A stretch of DNA of 64,000 bases from an uncultured Sulfitobacter sp. (GTDB lineage: Bacteria; Pseudomonadota; Alphaproteobacteria; Rhodobacterales; Rhodobacteraceae). The stretch covers positions 188,944-252,943 of the forward strand of contig NZ_CANMFS010000007.1 of the NCBI RefSeq assembly GCF_947497275.1, given 5' to 3'. Positions 1-9,419 of the stretch are shown piece by piece; the stretch's first letter is position 1; the number at the start of each line of letters is the position of its first letter. Made by a program: the position numbers and the translations under genes. The notes beneath the pieces are model-generated. The model was given only the letters and a program-made list of their open reading frames with translations, did not search any database and was not told the origin of the DNA.

Positions 1-499
1 TATCGGGCTCCCCGAAAAGGGCGTTGAGCAGGTTTTCGAGCGCAAAGCTTGTCAGGATGGCAAAACCAACCGGGAAAGAAAGATAAATCCACCAGATCGG
101 AAAGGACCACTCCATTTCCGTCCTCTGCCCGACCATCTTGAAAAGGGCGGTCGCATCATACCCGGCATAGCAGAACGTGGCACCGGCCCCGATTGCGATG
201 AGCGCGATGACGGCGCGCAGCGCGCGGGCAGGTCGGGGCGACAACCGCTCAGGCAGAAAATCGACCGCAATATGTGATCCGCTACGCATGAGGACACCGG
301 CAACCGGAAAGATCAGCCAAGGCATCAACATCGGAGGTAGTTCCAGGACCACATTGTAGCCGATGCCGGTCACATACCGGGTGACTGCTCCTCCAAACAC
401 CGTCAGAACCATGAAAGCGACAAGGACTCCCGCCATTGTCTTGACGACAATCTCAAGAATATTGTTGAGCCCGACAAGAGCGCGAAGAGCAGATCTCAT
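1..499 (-). CDS. TRAP transporter small permease (DctQ type), 3' end outside window
   Basis: The reverse strand reads without a stop from an ATG at 499 to the window edge, giving about 166 residues. Several hydrophobic helices are visible, with the small-permease hallmark of a loop containing PWLIFPVAGVLMRSGSHI and a later segment WWIYLSFPVGFAI. This is the four-helix Q subunit that joins the binding protein to the large DctM permease in sodium-driven uptake of organic acids. It lies downstream of the DctP gene on the same strand with a 72-nt gap, so they are probably one operon, with DctM expected beyond the window. The gene is cut by the edge, not broken. Confidence 0.88.
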   Translation of the reverse strand, partial: MRSALRALVGLNNILEIVVKTMAGVLVAFMVLTVFGGAVTRYVTGIGYNVVLELPPMLMPWLIFPVAGVLMRSGSHIAVDFLPERLSPRPARALRAVIALIAIGAGATFCYAGYDATALFKMVGQRTEMEWSFPIWWIYLSFPVGFAILTSFALENLLNALFGEPD

Positions 500-571
500 T
501 GGTATCTCCCGAAAATGGAATACAGGTTGATGGCTGCCCCGCGCCCAGCGGAGCAGCTTCAAGCTTCGAGC

Positions 572-1606
572 CTACTGGCCTGAGTACTCCATCACGGCTT
601 CAAGCACCTCCGGGTCGATCATCTCGCTCAGACCGGGAAGAACTTTCTCATTGTTGATGCGTTCGAACTCTGCCTGTGCCTCCTCGGTCAGAGTGTCTAC
701 CTGACCACCTTGCTCAGAGACAAACTCTTCGAGTACATCATCGGAGAAAGCCATGATCGAAGCTGTGGATTCTTCGGAAATCTCTTCGCCTACCTCGATC
801 AGCAACTGCTGTACGTCTTCGGGTAGCCCATCAAACCACGCCTGACTGACAAGAATGAAGGAATCCGCGTAGAACTGGTGCGGAAGTTGTCCGTACTTGA
901 CATGGTCCCACCAGCTATAAGCCTTGATTGCCGACGGCACTGTCGAGAAGGTGTCAATCATCCCGTTCTGGAGGGCTGTGTAAACCTCTCCGGTCGGCAT
1001 CGAGACCGCGTCGGCACCGAGAGCTGTCCAGCGGGGCCGCTCGATGCCACTGAGATAGCGCGCCTTGAGCCCCTCAAATGCCTCGGGCGAAGTAAGTGGG
1101 CGCTCGGCCGTAAACGACATGAACGGTCCGGTGGGGTTGTAGGCAAGAAACTTGGTCCGTGTCCGGGTAAGGACGTCATCCCAGATCTCCTGGCCCACCT
1201 CCGTTTCGCGGAAGAACTTGCGAAGATGATCGAAGTTCTCGAAAACACCCGGCAGGGCCTCCACGTTGTAGTTGCGGTTCACCGGCGGAAAACTGACCGT
1301 TCCGACCACGCCTCCAAGCTGAACGGAACCCGCTGTCAATGCTCCCATGACCTCGCGGATCCCAAATAGTTGCCCGGATGGAAAGGTTTCGACCCGGATC
1401 TTACCCTCACCCCTGGCATTCACCCGGTCGGCGAACTCCTGGCAGAATATGGCACTGTGATGTTTGGGGGCCCAGTGATAGCTAAGTCGCGCTACAATCT
1501 CGTCCGCCGATGCTGCGGAGATCCAGACGGATCCGGCAGCCAGGCCGAGCCCTAGAGTTGTAACGGTGCGGACGCGCCGCAGCATTTTTGTAAATTTCCC
1601 TGACAT
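572..1606 (-). CDS. TRAP transporter substrate-binding protein (DctP family)
   Basis: A 344-residue periplasmic solute receptor with an N-terminal signal sequence (basic MSGKFTKMLRRVR, hydrophobic core, cleavage near ASADE at about residue 35). The DctP fold is supported by the FPSGQLFG segment near 77-84, by EGLKARYLSG near 178-187, which holds the conserved carboxylate-binding arginine, and by the VYTALQNGMID motif. The start is fixed by a strong Shine-Dalgarno (GGGAGGAAAC) just before ATG 1606. It delivers a probable carboxylic acid to DctQM. Its promoter region is shared with the divergent YdfG-like gene. Confidence 0.93.
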   Translation of the reverse strand: MSGKFTKMLRRVRTVTTLGLGLAAGSVWISAASADEIVARLSYHWAPKHHSAIFCQEFADRVNARGEGKIRVETFPSGQLFGIREVMGALTAGSVQLGGVVGTVSFPPVNRNYNVEALPGVFENFDHLRKFFRETEVGQEIWDDVLTRTRTKFLAYNPTGPFMSFTAERPLTSPEAFEGLKARYLSGIERPRWTALGADAVSMPTGEVYTALQNGMIDTFSTVPSAIKAYSWWDHVKYGQLPHQFYADSFILVSQAWFDGLPEDVQQLLIEVGEEISEESTASIMAFSDDVLEEFVSEQGGQVDTLTEEAQAEFERINNEKVLPGLSEMIDPEVLEAVMEYSGQ

Positions 1607-1680
1607 GTTTCCTCCCTACGTCCATTTTTGGACTGCTTAGCGTCGCTAATCCTTGGTAACGCCGAGGATTCGACTACTGC

Positions 1681-1696
1681 TGACAATGTTGACATT
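1681..1696. promoter_or_regulatory. Candidate operator between dctP and the ydfG-like gene
   Basis: The 141-nt gap between divergent starts 1606 and 1748 contains TGACAATGTTGACATT, with the inner palindrome AATGT-TG-ACATT. A 14/16 match (TAACATTGTTGACATT on the minus strand, 6102-6087) lies upstream of the FAD-protein/MFS/SDR operon. The two sites suggest a common regulator, possibly GntR type. No gene for such a regulator is in this window. Seen: the repeat. Inferred: its function. Confidence 0.4.
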
Positions 1697-1747
1697 CTTA
1701 ATTTCATTACGTCAACTCTTCTTTTTCATGTAAACGGGAGTCAAAAG

Positions 1748-2521
1748 ATGCTGCGTAGCGAATTTCAGGACGAAATTGTACTGGTCACAGGGGCGACAGC
1801 GGGCTTTGGACTGGCCACAGCCCGCAAGTTCCATGGGGCCGGAGCCCGCGTCGTTGCCATTGGGCGTCGTCAGGACCGGCTCGATGCCCTGCAGGACGAA
1901 ATGGGGGACCGTCTCTTGCCGCTTGCGCTCGATCTTGCAGATACAGCCGCCATTGCGCGGGAGATTGATCACCTGCCCAAGGACTACCGCGATCTTTCCA
2001 TTGTCGTGAACAACGCCGGATTTGGCATCGACAGAGGTACGGCCCAAGCCGCGCGCCTTGCCGATTGGGACGATATGGTCAACGTCAATATCCGAGGCCT
2101 GCTGCACATGACGCATCACACACTGCCCGGAATGCTGGAACGGGGCCGGGGCCAGATCATCAACATCGGTTCGGTTGCGGGCCGGGCCGTTGCGCCGACG
2201 AATGCGGTCTACAGCGCGACGAAATCATTCGTCCTTCAGTTCACCAAAGCCCTGAAAACCGATCTGATCGGCACTCCGGTCCGGGCAAGCTACATCGCCC
2301 CCGGTGCGGCCGAGACCGAATTTTCGCTGGTCCGTTGGCAGGGCGACGAAGCACGGGCCGCCGGTGCCTATGCCGGGTATCAACCTCTGACAGCAGAAGA
2401 CATCGCAGAAGCCGTGTTTTTCACAGCGGCGATGCCCGCGCATGTCGATGTCACCGAACTGGAACTTATGCCGCATCAACAGGGATTCGGACCGCGCATC
2501 TTTGCGCGGGACCCAAAGTGA
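1748..2521 (+). CDS. ydfG: SDR oxidoreductase, YdfG-like 3-hydroxy acid dehydrogenase
   Basis: A 257-residue classical short-chain dehydrogenase. The nucleotide-binding motif TGATAGFG, the GRRQDRLDAL segment (NADP-preferring basic residues), NNAGFG, the catalytic serine in INIGSVAG and YSATK all match E. coli YdfG, which oxidises 3-hydroxy acids such as L-allo-threonine and 3-hydroxypropionate with NADP. The start at 1748 is preferred over an upstream TTG because GGGAG lies just before it and YdfG starts close to the Rossmann motif. It converges on the SDR gene ending at 2537. Substrate here is unknown; the nearby TRAP importer suggests a small acid. Confidence 0.85.
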   Translation: MLRSEFQDEIVLVTGATAGFGLATARKFHGAGARVVAIGRRQDRLDALQDEMGDRLLPLALDLADTAAIAREIDHLPKDYRDLSIVVNNAGFGIDRGTAQAARLADWDDMVNVNIRGLLHMTHHTLPGMLERGRGQIINIGSVAGRAVAPTNAVYSATKSFVLQFTKALKTDLIGTPVRASYIAPGAAETEFSLVRWQGDEARAAGAYAGYQPLTAEDIAEAVFFTAAMPAHVDVTELELMPHQQGFGPRIFARDPK

Positions 2522-2536
2522 TCGCCGCTGCGCCGG

Positions 2537-3289
2537 TCAGGCACCCCCACCGACGTCCAGCGTCGTGCCTGTAATGTAGGAAGCGTCGTCCGACAGCAGC
2601 CAGACAATCGCCCCGGCGACCTCGTCCGGGGTGCCTGCGCGTCCCATCGGCATCCGTGGCCCGACCTTTTCGATCCTGTCGGCCATCCCGGCACGGGCAT
2701 GAATTGGCGTGTTGATCAGGCCGGGACGCACAGACATCACCCTGATTCCTTCGCGCGCGACTTCAAGTGCGAAGCCATGGGTGAAGGTATCCAGCGCCGC
2801 TTTCGACGCCGCATAGTGGACATGCAGTTTGGGGGCGCCATGAATGGCCGCGAGCGATGAGACGTTGATGATCGTGCCCCCCGGACCACCTTTTTCGGTG
2901 GACAACCGCGCAGCTGTCTCGCGCGCTGCGATCATCGCCCCGGTCACGTTTATTCGCATCAGGCTGTTGATTTCATCGCCGTCCATCTCTTCAAGACGCA
3001 TGGCGCGTGGGGCAGTGCGCGCTGCATTGTTCACCAGACCACCGAGCGGCGGCATGGCCTTGTCCACGGCGCGAAACAGATCGATCACCTGCTCTTCCGC
3101 CCCCATATCGGCGGCAAAGGCCTGCGCCAGTCCACCGGCGGCAACGATGTCGGCGACAACCTTCTGTGCGTCTTCCCGGCCTGTTCTGTAGTGAACGGCA
3201 ACGGCCCATCCCTGTGCGGCGGCACGTATGGCGGTCGCAGCGCCGATGCCGCCTGCTGCACCGGTTACGATTACTGTCTTCTGGGTCAT
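2537..3289 (-). CDS. SDR family oxidoreductase, FabG/YgfF-like
   Basis: 250 residues with TGAAGGIG (NAD(P) binding), NNAA, catalytic serine in NVSSLAA and YAASK, followed by PGLINTPIH. Length and motifs are standard for 3-oxoacyl reductase-like or YgfF-like dehydrogenases. It is the last gene of a three-gene operon: its ATG overlaps the stop of the MFS gene by 4 nt (ATGA), implying translational coupling. The real substrate cannot be read from sequence. Confidence 0.88.
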   Translation of the reverse strand: MTQKTVIVTGAAGGIGAATAIRAAAQGWAVAVHYRTGREDAQKVVADIVAAGGLAQAFAADMGAEEQVIDLFRAVDKAMPPLGGLVNNAARTAPRAMRLEEMDGDEINSLMRINVTGAMIAARETAARLSTEKGGPGGTIINVSSLAAIHGAPKLHVHYAASKAALDTFTHGFALEVAREGIRVMSVRPGLINTPIHARAGMADRIEKVGPRMPMGRAGTPDEVAGAIVWLLSDDASYITGTTLDVGGGA

Positions 3290-4512
3290 GAATCTCGTTG
3301 CTCCTCAGTTGTCTGTGGTCCCTGAACGACAGCAACCGCACACACTGCAAATGCGGCTGCAATACAAACGAGGCCCGGTGTATAGCTACCGGTCGTGAGA
3401 ACCGACAAGCTCAACATCGCGGGGCCGATCAGCCCCCCCAGATATGCAAAGACCATAGATCCCGCAGTTGCGGTCAGAACTCCGGCTGGTCCACCGCTTG
3501 CCTCACCGGCGCGCGCGACCTCTGCAAGCAGGACGCCGCTCCAGCCCATGGGCATGAAGCCGAGCGCGACACTGATCAACGCGATGGCGAACCATGGCCA
3601 TGCCGGGCCTAGGAACAGTAGTATCGACAGCAGCGCCACCCCCGACCATGCAAGCCAGGAAAGGACGACGCGCGGCTGACCCGTATCCGCACGCCACCCC
3701 CAATAGAGCCTGCCGAAAATGCTTGCCGTCATGGCGAGCGAGAGCATCGCGGCGGCGCCTTCGGGTGGCAGTTGGCTATCGCGCCAGATCATCGCGATAT
3801 AGACGGACATGAACCCGAACTGGGCCATCGAAAAGGCGAAAACTGCAATCGCAAGACCGCGTTGAACTGGATCGGCCAGAACCTCGCGTGCAGGTGCGAA
3901 GGGTAGCCGGAAGCGAACTGAAACGCCCGCGATTCCGTCGTGCCCAAGTCTGTTGCCGACGAACGGTGACAGAACTGCGACCAGAATAGCGAACGACATG
4001 GTGGCGATTGCCGCCATGCGCCAGTCGGATATCAGAACAATTGCCGGCAGGACGAAACCGGCGGCGGCACCGCCGAGCGCCACACTGGATTGCTTGAACG
4101 AAAAGACGAGATTCCGGTGCCGACCGACCGCAATCTGATTAAGCACGCGCGATCCGATTGGGTTAACCGGGCCATAGCCGATCCCGATCAGCACCGCCCC
4201 CAAAACGATCAGAGCCGGCCCGTTTGCAAGTGCGAGGGCCACGGCACCCAAGGCAACGAAAATCAGCGAAATCGAAGCACCGTTGAATGATCCCCATCTC
4301 GCTACAAAACCGGCAGTGCCGGTCGAAGAGACAAGCGCCACGGCAAAAATCATTGCTGTGAAGAGCCCGATCAGATCGGCGTCAAGGCCAAGCGCAAGTG
4401 CGGCAAACGGCGCGAGGACGGGCGCCGTTTGCACCGCAGCCACCACTGCGGTCTGATAAATTAGAACAAATCCAATTCCTAAAACCGAATTCAGGCGCGT
4501 GTGCTGGCTCAT
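3286..4512 (-). CDS. MFS transporter
   Basis: A 408-residue major facilitator with about 12 hydrophobic segments. Starting at ATG 4512 gives MSQHTRLNSVLGIGFVL, where the first helix begins at once; the longer frame to 4560 adds a charged non-membrane extension and is less likely. The family resembles CynX/NimT-like or metabolite carriers (GIGYGPVNPIGSRVL in mid-protein). It is sandwiched between an FAD-dependent protein and an SDR in one operon, so import or export of a small molecule processed by these enzymes is the natural inference. Confidence 0.85.
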   Translation of the reverse strand: MSQHTRLNSVLGIGFVLIYQTAVVAAVQTAPVLAPFAALALGLDADLIGLFTAMIFAVALVSSTGTAGFVARWGSFNGASISLIFVALGAVALALANGPALIVLGAVLIGIGYGPVNPIGSRVLNQIAVGRHRNLVFSFKQSSVALGGAAAGFVLPAIVLISDWRMAAIATMSFAILVAVLSPFVGNRLGHDGIAGVSVRFRLPFAPAREVLADPVQRGLAIAVFAFSMAQFGFMSVYIAMIWRDSQLPPEGAAAMLSLAMTASIFGRLYWGWRADTGQPRVVLSWLAWSGVALLSILLFLGPAWPWFAIALISVALGFMPMGWSGVLLAEVARAGEASGGPAGVLTATAGSMVFAYLGGLIGPAMLSLSVLTTGSYTPGLVCIAAAFAVCAVAVVQGPQTTEEQRDS

Positions 4513-4600
4513 GTGCTTGTTCGTGCGGATGCGGTAGCACAACGCCTGTTTTGGTCGCAAAGCCTTTGGTGCACGTCGGTTTCCGCGTGGCCGTGGAGCA

Positions 4601-6043
4601 TCATACCACCTCGCGGGGTGGCGGCCCCTCGGTGCCGACGAGCGTGCCGATTAAAGCCGGAAGGCTATTGTGCAGGCGAACAGCGATCTGCGGAATGGCT
4701 GTCATGTCGCCGAACCGGCCTCGGGTCAGCAAACCGAACGCCCATATGGCGTTCTGCGCGTTTCCGTCACCATCCAGCACGCGCCCTTCGCCGTCAACGT
4801 CGAAACCCAGTCCCATACTGTCAGGTCTGACAAGTCCGAGATCAATCATGGTCCTGACAAATGTATCATCCGACAAGGTTTTCGGCCCGGTGCAATTGAT
4901 TACTGTATCAAAGGGCTCGCGAACCATCTTGCCGCCACGCTCGAGCAATCTCGCTTCAAGGCGATTGTTGCTTGCGTCCAGGCCGTCCAGACGCGCGACA
5001 CTAAACTTCAGTTGACCCGATTCTACCGCCGCCGCGATTTTGGCACCGGTTTGAGGCACCATTCGATAGCGGTTGACGTCATACCACGGCTTCAGGTGGC
5101 GCAGGAATCTGCGTTTTTCGGGATCGGTAAAGTTCTTCCAGAGCCAACCGGCGGCATCCCGCACGTCATCGAAGGGACCTTTCAGATCACGCCCTTCGGC
5201 ACTGGCCAGTTCCATGTCCTGACGCAGGGCGCGCACTGAGGCGCCAAGGGTCAGGCCCTCGCCATGCCGTTCAATGAAACGCGGCATCGGGCTTGCAAGG
5301 CGCTGCATAAGTGCAGCCACATTCGGCACATCGCCCTGAGGCTCGGGCAGCAGCCCCCGGCGCGATATCGCTTTGATAGGCCCCCGATGTCCCTGCCGCG
5401 ACAGGGTCGCGAGGACGTCGGCGGCTGTCAGACCCGTCCCCACGAGAAGAACCGAGTTATCGGGGGAGATTGCCGATACTGCCTCCGTGTCGAACGGATC
5501 GCCGATGTAGCCAGAGTGATTGCGAGCCTGAGCGGTAACCCCCCTGAATAACGACGGTCGTTGACCGCCGAATGCCAGGACAATCAGGTCCGGCTCCTCG
5601 GTGCGACCAGAGGCAAGTTCAATCTGGACCCCTCTATCAGTACGCCTTGCTGCCACCGCCCGATCCCGGACATGGCGAACCGTGGATCCGTATGTGTTTT
5701 CCTCAAGTGTTTGTTGCAATGTATCGTTCATGTAGCCGCGCAAATCGGATCGCCGAACATATCTAACACCTGAGTCTGCGCGGCCCTCCGGATCCCGTGC
5801 TGCCGCGCCGGATGTTTCATACCATCGCGCGAAGTGACCGATATCGTCCGGAAAAAGAACCAGAAGTTCGTGTGTGCCGTTTACACGATGGTCGGGATCG
5901 TTGCCACCATAGGCAAGCCCGCCTCCCAACTCCTGACGTGGTTCGATGATTGTGATGTTCAATGGGGTAGGGGCACTGGCGCAAAGTCGAATTGCAACGG
6001 CAGTGCCGGTAAAACCTCCACCTATAATTGCTATCCGCCGCAT
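4601..6043 (-). CDS. FAD/NAD(P)-binding protein (COG4529 type)
   Basis: 480 residues from ATG 6043. The N-terminus MRRIAIIGGGFTGTAVAIRL is a dinucleotide-binding GxGxxG fold, followed by GGGLAYGG, a second nucleotide-binding element VLLVGTGLTAADVL near 200, and a C-terminal INCTGP segment typical of this family of putative FAD-NAD(P) oxidoreductases (HydroxyN/NAD_binding_9). The start is chosen so the GxGxxG motif sits at the N-terminus; the in-frame start at 6067 would add MLSRRRND. First gene of the operon with the MFS and SDR genes (88-nt gap). No substrate is known for most members. Confidence 0.85.
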   Translation of the reverse strand: MRRIAIIGGGFTGTAVAIRLCASAPTPLNITIIEPRQELGGGLAYGGNDPDHRVNGTHELLVLFPDDIGHFARWYETSGAAARDPEGRADSGVRYVRRSDLRGYMNDTLQQTLEENTYGSTVRHVRDRAVAARRTDRGVQIELASGRTEEPDLIVLAFGGQRPSLFRGVTAQARNHSGYIGDPFDTEAVSAISPDNSVLLVGTGLTAADVLATLSRQGHRGPIKAISRRGLLPEPQGDVPNVAALMQRLASPMPRFIERHGEGLTLGASVRALRQDMELASAEGRDLKGPFDDVRDAAGWLWKNFTDPEKRRFLRHLKPWYDVNRYRMVPQTGAKIAAAVESGQLKFSVARLDGLDASNNRLEARLLERGGKMVREPFDTVINCTGPKTLSDDTFVRTMIDLGLVRPDSMGLGFDVDGEGRVLDGDGNAQNAIWAFGLLTRGRFGDMTAIPQIAVRLHNSLPALIGTLVGTEGPPPREVV

Positions 6044-6398
6044 ATCGTTTCTCCGCCTAGACAACAAACTGAAGAGAAACTATGATAATGTCAACAATGT
6101 TATAAAGAGGCTTCTCGCTTGCTCCGGCTCCATAATTTTCATCACGCTGACATCGGCGCTCGGCCCTTTTCATTCCGATTTCGAATTCCAGGTCTCTCCG
6201 AGACCCAAGCCCAGTTGGCGGCAGGACCTCGTTACACTTCATGGAAAAAACTTGTCAGGTCGGCGTTCTATTTTCGTTGGCCACGCTGCCTTGCGGAGTG
6301 TGAGAGCAACATGCACCGCGGCGGGGCGTTGAAGAAGTGGGTCGCGGTGGTCGGGGTCGCTGCCACTGCCATCACTGACCAGAAAATATGAGCCGGGA
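6044..6398. promoter_or_regulatory. Divergent promoter region with candidate operator at 6087-6102
   Basis: This 355-nt AT-richer gap separates the minus-strand FAD gene from the plus-strand YeiH-like gene. At 6087-6102 it contains AATGTCAACAATGTTA, the reverse complement of a sequence matching 14 of 16 positions of the site at 1681-1696. It is 44 nt from the FAD-protein start, a normal operator position. No convincing gene or gene remnant was recognised in the rest of the gap. Confidence 0.4.
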
Positions 6399-7436
6399 AT
6401 GAATAATACTCTCCTATCCATGACGTCATCCTGCCAGCATATGGCTTCGCGGCTGAAGTTGTATTTTCCCGGGGTCGTGATCGCTGTTCTGGTGGCGCTG
6501 GCGGCGCAATTCGTCGCCGAGCACTACGGCGCACCGGCGATGCTGATGGCGCTCCTCTTCGGCATCACACTCAACTTTCTCAGCGAAGACGCACCAACGG
6601 CTGACGGTATCGGGTTTGCGGCGCGATCTGTCCTGCGCTTTGGGGTCGCGATCCTCGGCGCGCGGATCAGTGTCGGGATGCTGACATCGCTTGGGTGGGG
6701 CATGATCGCGCTTCTGGTGCTGGGTACGATTGCTACGATCGCTTTTGGTATGCTTTTGGCGCGGGTGATCGGGCAGGGTCCGCGTTTCGCGATCCTGACC
6801 GCCGGATCGGTGGCCATTTGCGGCGCGTCGGCGGCCATGGCGATCGCTGCGGTATTGCCCAAGGACGAACGATCCGAGCGCAATCTCCTCTTCACCGTGC
6901 TGGGTGTCACTGTGCTGTCGACCATCGCGATGATCGTCTACCCGATACTGACCAACGCTCTGGGCTTTGACGAGGTTACCGCCGGCGCATTCATCGGCGC
7001 CACGGTGCATGACGTGGCGCAGGTGGTGGGCGCGGGGTTCTCGATCTCGGAGACGGCCGGCGAAACATCGACACTGGTCAAGCTGATACGCGTGTCCTTT
7101 TTGGCCCCCGTGGTTATCGTCATCACCCTGCTCTGGAGCCGCCCCGAAGCGGAAGCCGACGGCGCACGCCCGCCGATCATTCCGGTATTCGTGTTGGGGT
7201 TCCTGTGTCTCGCAACGCTGAACTCGCTCGGGCTCATTCCGCAATCGCTTGGGGATTTCCTCGCGAAACTGTCATCCTGGGCGCTGCTTTCGGCCATCGC
7301 GGCGGTCGGGATGAAGACCGATTTGCGCAACGTGGTGAAAGTCGGCGGCCGGGCGATCACGCTGATCGTTGCAGAGACGCTGTTCCTCGCGCTGTTTGTG
7401 TTGATCGGAATCAGCTTTCTGGAACTTGCGCCGTAA
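6399..7436 (+). CDS. YeiH-family putative sulfate exporter
   Basis: 345 residues, about ten membrane helices, matching the UPF0324/Cons_hypoth698 (YeiH) family. Family signatures visible are RFGVAILGARIS near 79-90, SVAICGASAAMAIAAV, and GAFIGATVHDVAQVVGAG in the C-terminal half. Members are annotated as sulfate or sulfonate-linked exporters, on weak functional evidence. The start at 6399 follows GCCGGGA; later methionines at residues 8 and 15 are alternatives. It is monocistronic and divergent from the FAD-protein operon. Confidence 0.87.
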   Translation: MNNTLLSMTSSCQHMASRLKLYFPGVVIAVLVALAAQFVAEHYGAPAMLMALLFGITLNFLSEDAPTADGIGFAARSVLRFGVAILGARISVGMLTSLGWGMIALLVLGTIATIAFGMLLARVIGQGPRFAILTAGSVAICGASAAMAIAAVLPKDERSERNLLFTVLGVTVLSTIAMIVYPILTNALGFDEVTAGAFIGATVHDVAQVVGAGFSISETAGETSTLVKLIRVSFLAPVVIVITLLWSRPEAEADGARPPIIPVFVLGFLCLATLNSLGLIPQSLGDFLAKLSSWALLSAIAAVGMKTDLRNVVKVGGRAITLIVAETLFLALFVLIGISFLELAP

Positions 7437-7868
7437 CCGACCTCCGACACGGTTTGCCGGAGCGTACGTTAAGAGCCATCGCACACCGATTCGCTATGAC
7501 GGGCAGTGATCAGTCCTGGCCGTTTCCCCCCTTACTTACGGGCGTGAGGGTTTTGCGAAGGTTGATCTGGCATTTCGATTGCCCCGCGTGCGCCGTGCGA
7601 TCTTACTTTTGATGAATGTTCGTGTTTGTGTGGTCCGCACCGAACGGTGGGACTGGGGTAAACACGTTCATCCGATCCTCGACGGTGCGCGGTCCGAGAT
7701 CGACGTTGATGGTTGCTCAGGGCTGCATCTTTCGCCAGTTCCGACCGCCGACGCCTATGATATTGAATGGTGTGGGGCCGTCCTGCAGAGGGTTCATTCT
7801 GTATTTGCGGGGCGTCTGACTTTAGGGGGCAGCGCGCGAACCCCGATCTGTGCGGGGCGTCATCACGT
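7437..7868. other. Intergenic region without a recognisable gene
   Basis: 432 nt between YeiH and the converging DHA2 transporter. A plus-strand frame from about 7612 (starting MNVRVCVVRTERWDWGKHVH) stays open to 7872 but has no family resemblance I can name and no good ribosome-binding site. A weak hairpin (CCCCG/CGGGG, 7841-7857) lies just after the transporter stop on the minus strand and could help termination. It may be a gene remnant; nothing firmer can be said. Confidence 0.3.
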
Positions 7869-9419
7869 CTAGCTGACAGTGGAAGGGGCGCGCCACATGA
7901 AATAGGTCGGGACCAGCGCGAGCAGGAATATTCCGCATACGATAAAGAAACCGTCTTGGAAGGCCGCGTTCGAAGACTGGATTACGACGGTTTGGCCCAA
8001 AAACGATGAAGCGGCAGGCATGAGCTGAGACTCTGGCAGACCCGAGGCATGCAGGAGCCCGGCAACTTCGCGCAAGAGTTCCATCGTTGTGGCGTTATCG
8101 CTTGTCTGGGTTGCGGCAAAAGCATCCGCATGCATGATCGTGCGTCGTTCGATGAACACAGTCAGAAGGTTCACCCCGAAGGCTCCGCCAAGTTGCCGGA
8201 TGAAGTTCGAAGCGCCCGAGCCCTGGCCAAGAAGGTGGGGTGGCAGAACCTTGAGCGCCCCCGACGAAATCGCAGGAAACACGAGACCAAGCCCCACGCG
8301 TGAGATAATCGTCCACCACGCCAGCGTCCAAAAGGCCGTATGGACATTCACGGCGGTCATAAGCCAGGAGGACGCTGCGAAAATCGCCATGCCTGCCCCG
8401 ATCATGATCGGCGCGGGCACCTTGTCGGACAGCCGCCCGGCAATCGGAAAAACCAGCAGCATCGCAAAGCCCGAGGGCATAAGAAGAAGGCCCGCCTGCG
8501 TCGGCGTCATGCCCTGGATCTGTTGTACGAAGACTGGAAGCAAATAGGTGGAGCCGAATAGCCCCGCCCCCATGATGAAGGCAATGACCGAGGCCGAGGA
8601 GAAGGCGAAATTCTTGAACAGCCGCATGTCGAGCATCGGTTTCGCGGTGGTCATCTCCCAGATGACGAACCCGACGGCCGAGGCGGCGGAAATTGCAAAC
8701 CCCAACAGGGTCAAATTGGAATCCCAGCCGAGCCGCTGTGCATTCGACAGCGTGCTGAGCAACACCGCAAGAAAGACCGATAGGATCGCCACACCGACAA
8801 AGTCGAAACCCGGAATCGGACCGGTTTCTTCTCTGCTGGGCAGGAAAAGGTTCGCTAACAGGATGGCGAGACCGGAAAAGGGCAATCCCAGATAGAAGAC
8901 AAAGCGCCAGTCGAAGGCGTCCATAAGCACGCCACCGATCCAGGGGCCCAAGGCCGGCGCCAGGACGACGCCAACACCGTAGATGCCCATGGCCGCGCCG
9001 CGCTTATCGGGCGGAAACACTCTGAACAGCATAATCATGGCCAGCGGCTGAACGATGCCCGCGGCTGCCCCTTGTACCACGCGGGCCAGTGTCAGTACGG
9101 TCTCATTCGGCGCGAGCCCTCCAAGGATCGAACCGCCGAGAAAGATACCCATTGCGGCATTCATCGTCAGACGCATCCCGAAGGCGCGGTTGGCCCAGTC
9201 GGCCAGCAGCATCGTGGCGGTCATGGCCGCAAGAAAGCCTGTCGAGATCCATTGCGCCTGAACCGCGCTGATGCCGAAAGCCCCCATGACCGCCGGGATG
9301 GCGACGTTCACGATCGTCGTAGACAAAACGACAGAGATTGTCGCGATCATGATCGTGCCGGTCGCCCACCACTTGTAGGCAGGACCGTAACGCTCGAAAT
9401 ACCGGTCAATCTGTGACAT
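7869..9419 (-). CDS. DHA2 family MFS efflux permease (EmrB/QacA type)
   Basis: 516 residues with 14 predicted helices. Motif A-like LADWANRAFGMRL, motif C-like GVGVVLAPALGPWIGGVL near 150-167 and the DWRFVFYLGLPF loop are hallmarks of drug:H+ antiporters of the EmrB subfamily. ATG 9419 (MSQIDRYFERYGP) is preferred over the GTG at 9425; either overlaps the adaptor gene end (stop at 9406). It forms the inner-membrane part of a tripartite pump with the HlyD-type protein upstream. The third gene of a MarR-HlyD-MFS operon. Confidence 0.92.
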   Translation of the reverse strand: MSQIDRYFERYGPAYKWWATGTIMIATISVVLSTTIVNVAIPAVMGAFGISAVQAQWISTGFLAAMTATMLLADWANRAFGMRLTMNAAMGIFLGGSILGGLAPNETVLTLARVVQGAAAGIVQPLAMIMLFRVFPPDKRGAAMGIYGVGVVLAPALGPWIGGVLMDAFDWRFVFYLGLPFSGLAILLANLFLPSREETGPIPGFDFVGVAILSVFLAVLLSTLSNAQRLGWDSNLTLLGFAISAASAVGFVIWEMTTAKPMLDMRLFKNFAFSSASVIAFIMGAGLFGSTYLLPVFVQQIQGMTPTQAGLLLMPSGFAMLLVFPIAGRLSDKVPAPIMIGAGMAIFAASSWLMTAVNVHTAFWTLAWWTIISRVGLGLVFPAISSGALKVLPPHLLGQGSGASNFIRQLGGAFGVNLLTVFIERRTIMHADAFAATQTSDNATTMELLREVAGLLHASGLPESQLMPAASSFLGQTVVIQSSNAAFQDGFFIVCGIFLLALVPTYFMWRAPSTVS

